Positions 61,990-64,000 of a stretch of DNA of 64,000 nucleotides are shown one piece after another. Under the pieces are notes generated by a model. That model was not told the DNA's origin, ran no database searches, and worked only from the letters and a program-made list of their open reading frames with translations. Position 1 is the first letter of the stretch. The number at the start of each line of letters is the position of its first letter. Both the position numbers and the translations under genes were made by a program. The stretch lies in the NCBI RefSeq assembly GCF_001411555.2, contig NC_049910.1:34883250-34947249 (forward strand), given 5' to 3'. The DNA comes from Juglans regia (lineage: Eukaryota; Streptophyta; Magnoliopsida; Fagales; Juglandaceae).

Positions 61990-64000
61990 TTGGCCTTATT
62001 TGCGTTCAAAATTCACCTCAACCCATCTCATCTCATCATTATAATTTTTTCAAATTCTTACACAAAATATAATAGATAATTCAACTTTTTTAAATCTTAA
62101 AACAACTTTTTCAAATTCACATATAAAACATAATAAATAATTCAATTTTTATTCTACTATTCATAAACCATCTCAACTTATCTATAAATTCAGTTAACCA
62201 CTCCTAAAGCATCTTATAGTATGAATTCATGATGAGCCGTTTACTTTTCTCATATTCGGTCGGTGCCAACCACAGTACATGTATCACTCTCTCCCTCGGA
62301 CAGGGTTGGCCCGCTTCCCGCCCATCATTGCCATGATATATATCTTGATTGTCTGAATTTCTTTTCCTCGTCTATGATTCTATGCCATTGGAAAATGTCA
62401 GTCTTCTTTCCGAACGCAATATACATATATGCAGGCCGTGAGCAGTCTGCTGAGAATACTTCGAGATAATATTATGTTATTTTAACAAAAAATTTAAGAA
62501 AAAGAAAAATATGCGTACGTTGCACCAGGATCTTTGTATTTTGTACTCAAACTATCAAAACCGCGCGATATATTGTATCCTAGCTAAAAACTATTAATTA
62601 CAAGCACACATTTTGCACCCTTCATTGGTCAAGATTCTATATATTGCATCGCCTATATATATTTCTTTGATGATTGCAATATTCATAATCCAATTTAGGC
62701 GAGTAAAATGTCAGTTTTTTTTTTTATTTGGTCCATATATGATCGATCAGCTTCAATAGTAATTTTAGTTTTTTCTTCGTTTCTCAATTTCTCTCTACCC
62801 ACTGCCCGGTTTCCTTTTAAATTTTTCGGCGATAGTACCAAAGATGTTTCGATCTACTGCTTGCTGGCCATATTCGACCGCCATGCGACCCTTCCAACGA
62901 ACTCCCCCAGTTGCCAATATGTCGGATGGTGGAAGAAATCTCTCCAAATGAGTGCCATGTGTGGCTCATGCACTGCTTAAAGTGCGTGTGGGCCTCATGC
63001 ACCTTCGCACCATAGGTAGTTTCTTGCCACCACGCATGGCACCATCGGGGCTAGCAACTTTGGATCTTTCATATCTGTGTGCTTCTTTTTTCTCAGTATG
63101 GCGCGTGTCCCACACATACCACCACCGTCGGTGGTGGTCCTTTGCCGGTATATCAGGTCATCTTCAGGTTGTTATTCTCCTATATTCATGTTTTCCCTAA
63201 CCAGCGATCAAGACGATGTGGTCATAATCATAGTCTCTTACAGTTAGACTAGATTAACCAAATACAGCGCACCCTTCTCGATTTTGGCTTTTAGTCATAG
63301 GTTTGTAATTTGTTTATCAGGTTATGTTAAAACCGCTTTAAAGCAACTTCTCCCTTTGGGAATGGGTTTGAGTCAATTTTTTGGCTTAATAACCCCTTTT
63401 TTTTTCGGTGCTACTTTTATTATATTTGGGATGATTGTTGAGTACTCTCATTCTATTGAATCTTGTAATCTTGTAACTTTTTAGTTTTTCTATGCAATAC
63501 TTAACATGCTAAGAAAACAAAAAAAGCTTCGGTAGTAGTTTGAGGTACAAATTAAATAATAATTTATCTTAGGCTGCATGCACTAGCATATTGCAGTACG
63601 TACATGATGAATACCAAATTAAACTCACGACTTAATAATATTGATTTTTATTAATCAGAGCATTATACATTTAGCTCTGGTGATGAGGGTTTTATATATA
63701 TCTAGTACGATTAGAAAATTCATGATATCGACCCATGTCATTAGTATTTTAGGCACTTTCTGAGGTTATCATGTCGCTCCACTATTATTATTGGACGGAT
63801 TGTTCAATATTGTTTTTAATATATTTAAATATTTTTAAAAAATAAAAAATATATATTAATATATTTAAAATTATTTTCTTAATTATTAAATAAATAAAAA
63901 ATTTAGACTAGCAATCAACTTGAATGATAAAACGAAGGAGATAAAGTAACTTTTCTCATATTTTAAATATTAGCATGAGGTCATTTATTTATTTTTGTGA
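61990..64000. other. Right end of window, no gene recognised
   Basis: 62700-63500 is less AT-rich with several overlapping short ORFs but no recognisable domain; it may be an eroded transposon. A 21-bp near-palindrome (ACCACCACCG, T, CGGTGGTGGT) is at 63118-63138. 63800-63900 is very AT-rich. Confidence 0.35.

Noticed and set aside
62263..63484. Cluster of short plus-strand ORFs at the right end
   Set aside because: No continuous frame, no splice pattern and no recognisable domain; at least one begins at a non-ATG codon.

Overview
This window looks like nuclear DNA of a woody eudicot. It is AT-rich, with long introns bounded by GT-AG, many (CT)n and (TA)n tracts, and abundant LINE, hAT, CACTA, copia, gypsy and SINE remnants. 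Short inverted-repeat elements carrying the motif CTCAACTCATCTC resemble repeats I associate with Fagales, walnut or hickory in particular; that placement is only an impression.

Layout: (1) 1-2.3 kb is the 3' part of a gypsy-type LTR with its primer-binding site, then MITEs. (2) 7.9-9.2 kb on the minus strand is a MIR166 locus with two hairpins that encode the same mature miR166 and differ in the star strand. (3) 14.8-35.6 kb, minus strand, is a complete 15-exon gene for an RCC1-repeat protein of the RUG3 (mitochondrial) type. I could join every exon in phase to a 422-residue protein. Its tenth intron is about 10.4 kb and is packed with nested transposons. (4) 37.9-49.4 kb (leader to about 51.3 kb), minus strand, is a nucleotidyltransferase-fold RNA tailing enzyme related to HESO1: eight coding exons, 476 residues, catalytic GS and D-D-D residues all present. 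Its introns hold a young deleted copia element, LINE and SINE insertions, and an inverted 102-bp copy of its own last exon. (5) 56.4-56.7 kb, minus strand, is an intact single-exon SAUR gene. (6) The rest (2.3-7.9, 9.3-14.8, 51.3-56.3 and 56.9-64 kb) is intergenic AT-rich sequence with MITEs and microsatellites.

The genes do not form a pathway. All three protein genes and the miRNA locus are read from the minus strand. The most interesting points are structural: an intronic segment antisense to the gene's own last exon; two near-identical hAT elements in opposite orientation flanking RUG3 exons 11-13; a datable stack of insertions inside one intron; and the two-hairpin MIR166 cluster. Exon boundaries were set by hand from splice signals, reading phase and family conservation; no alignment or expression data were available.
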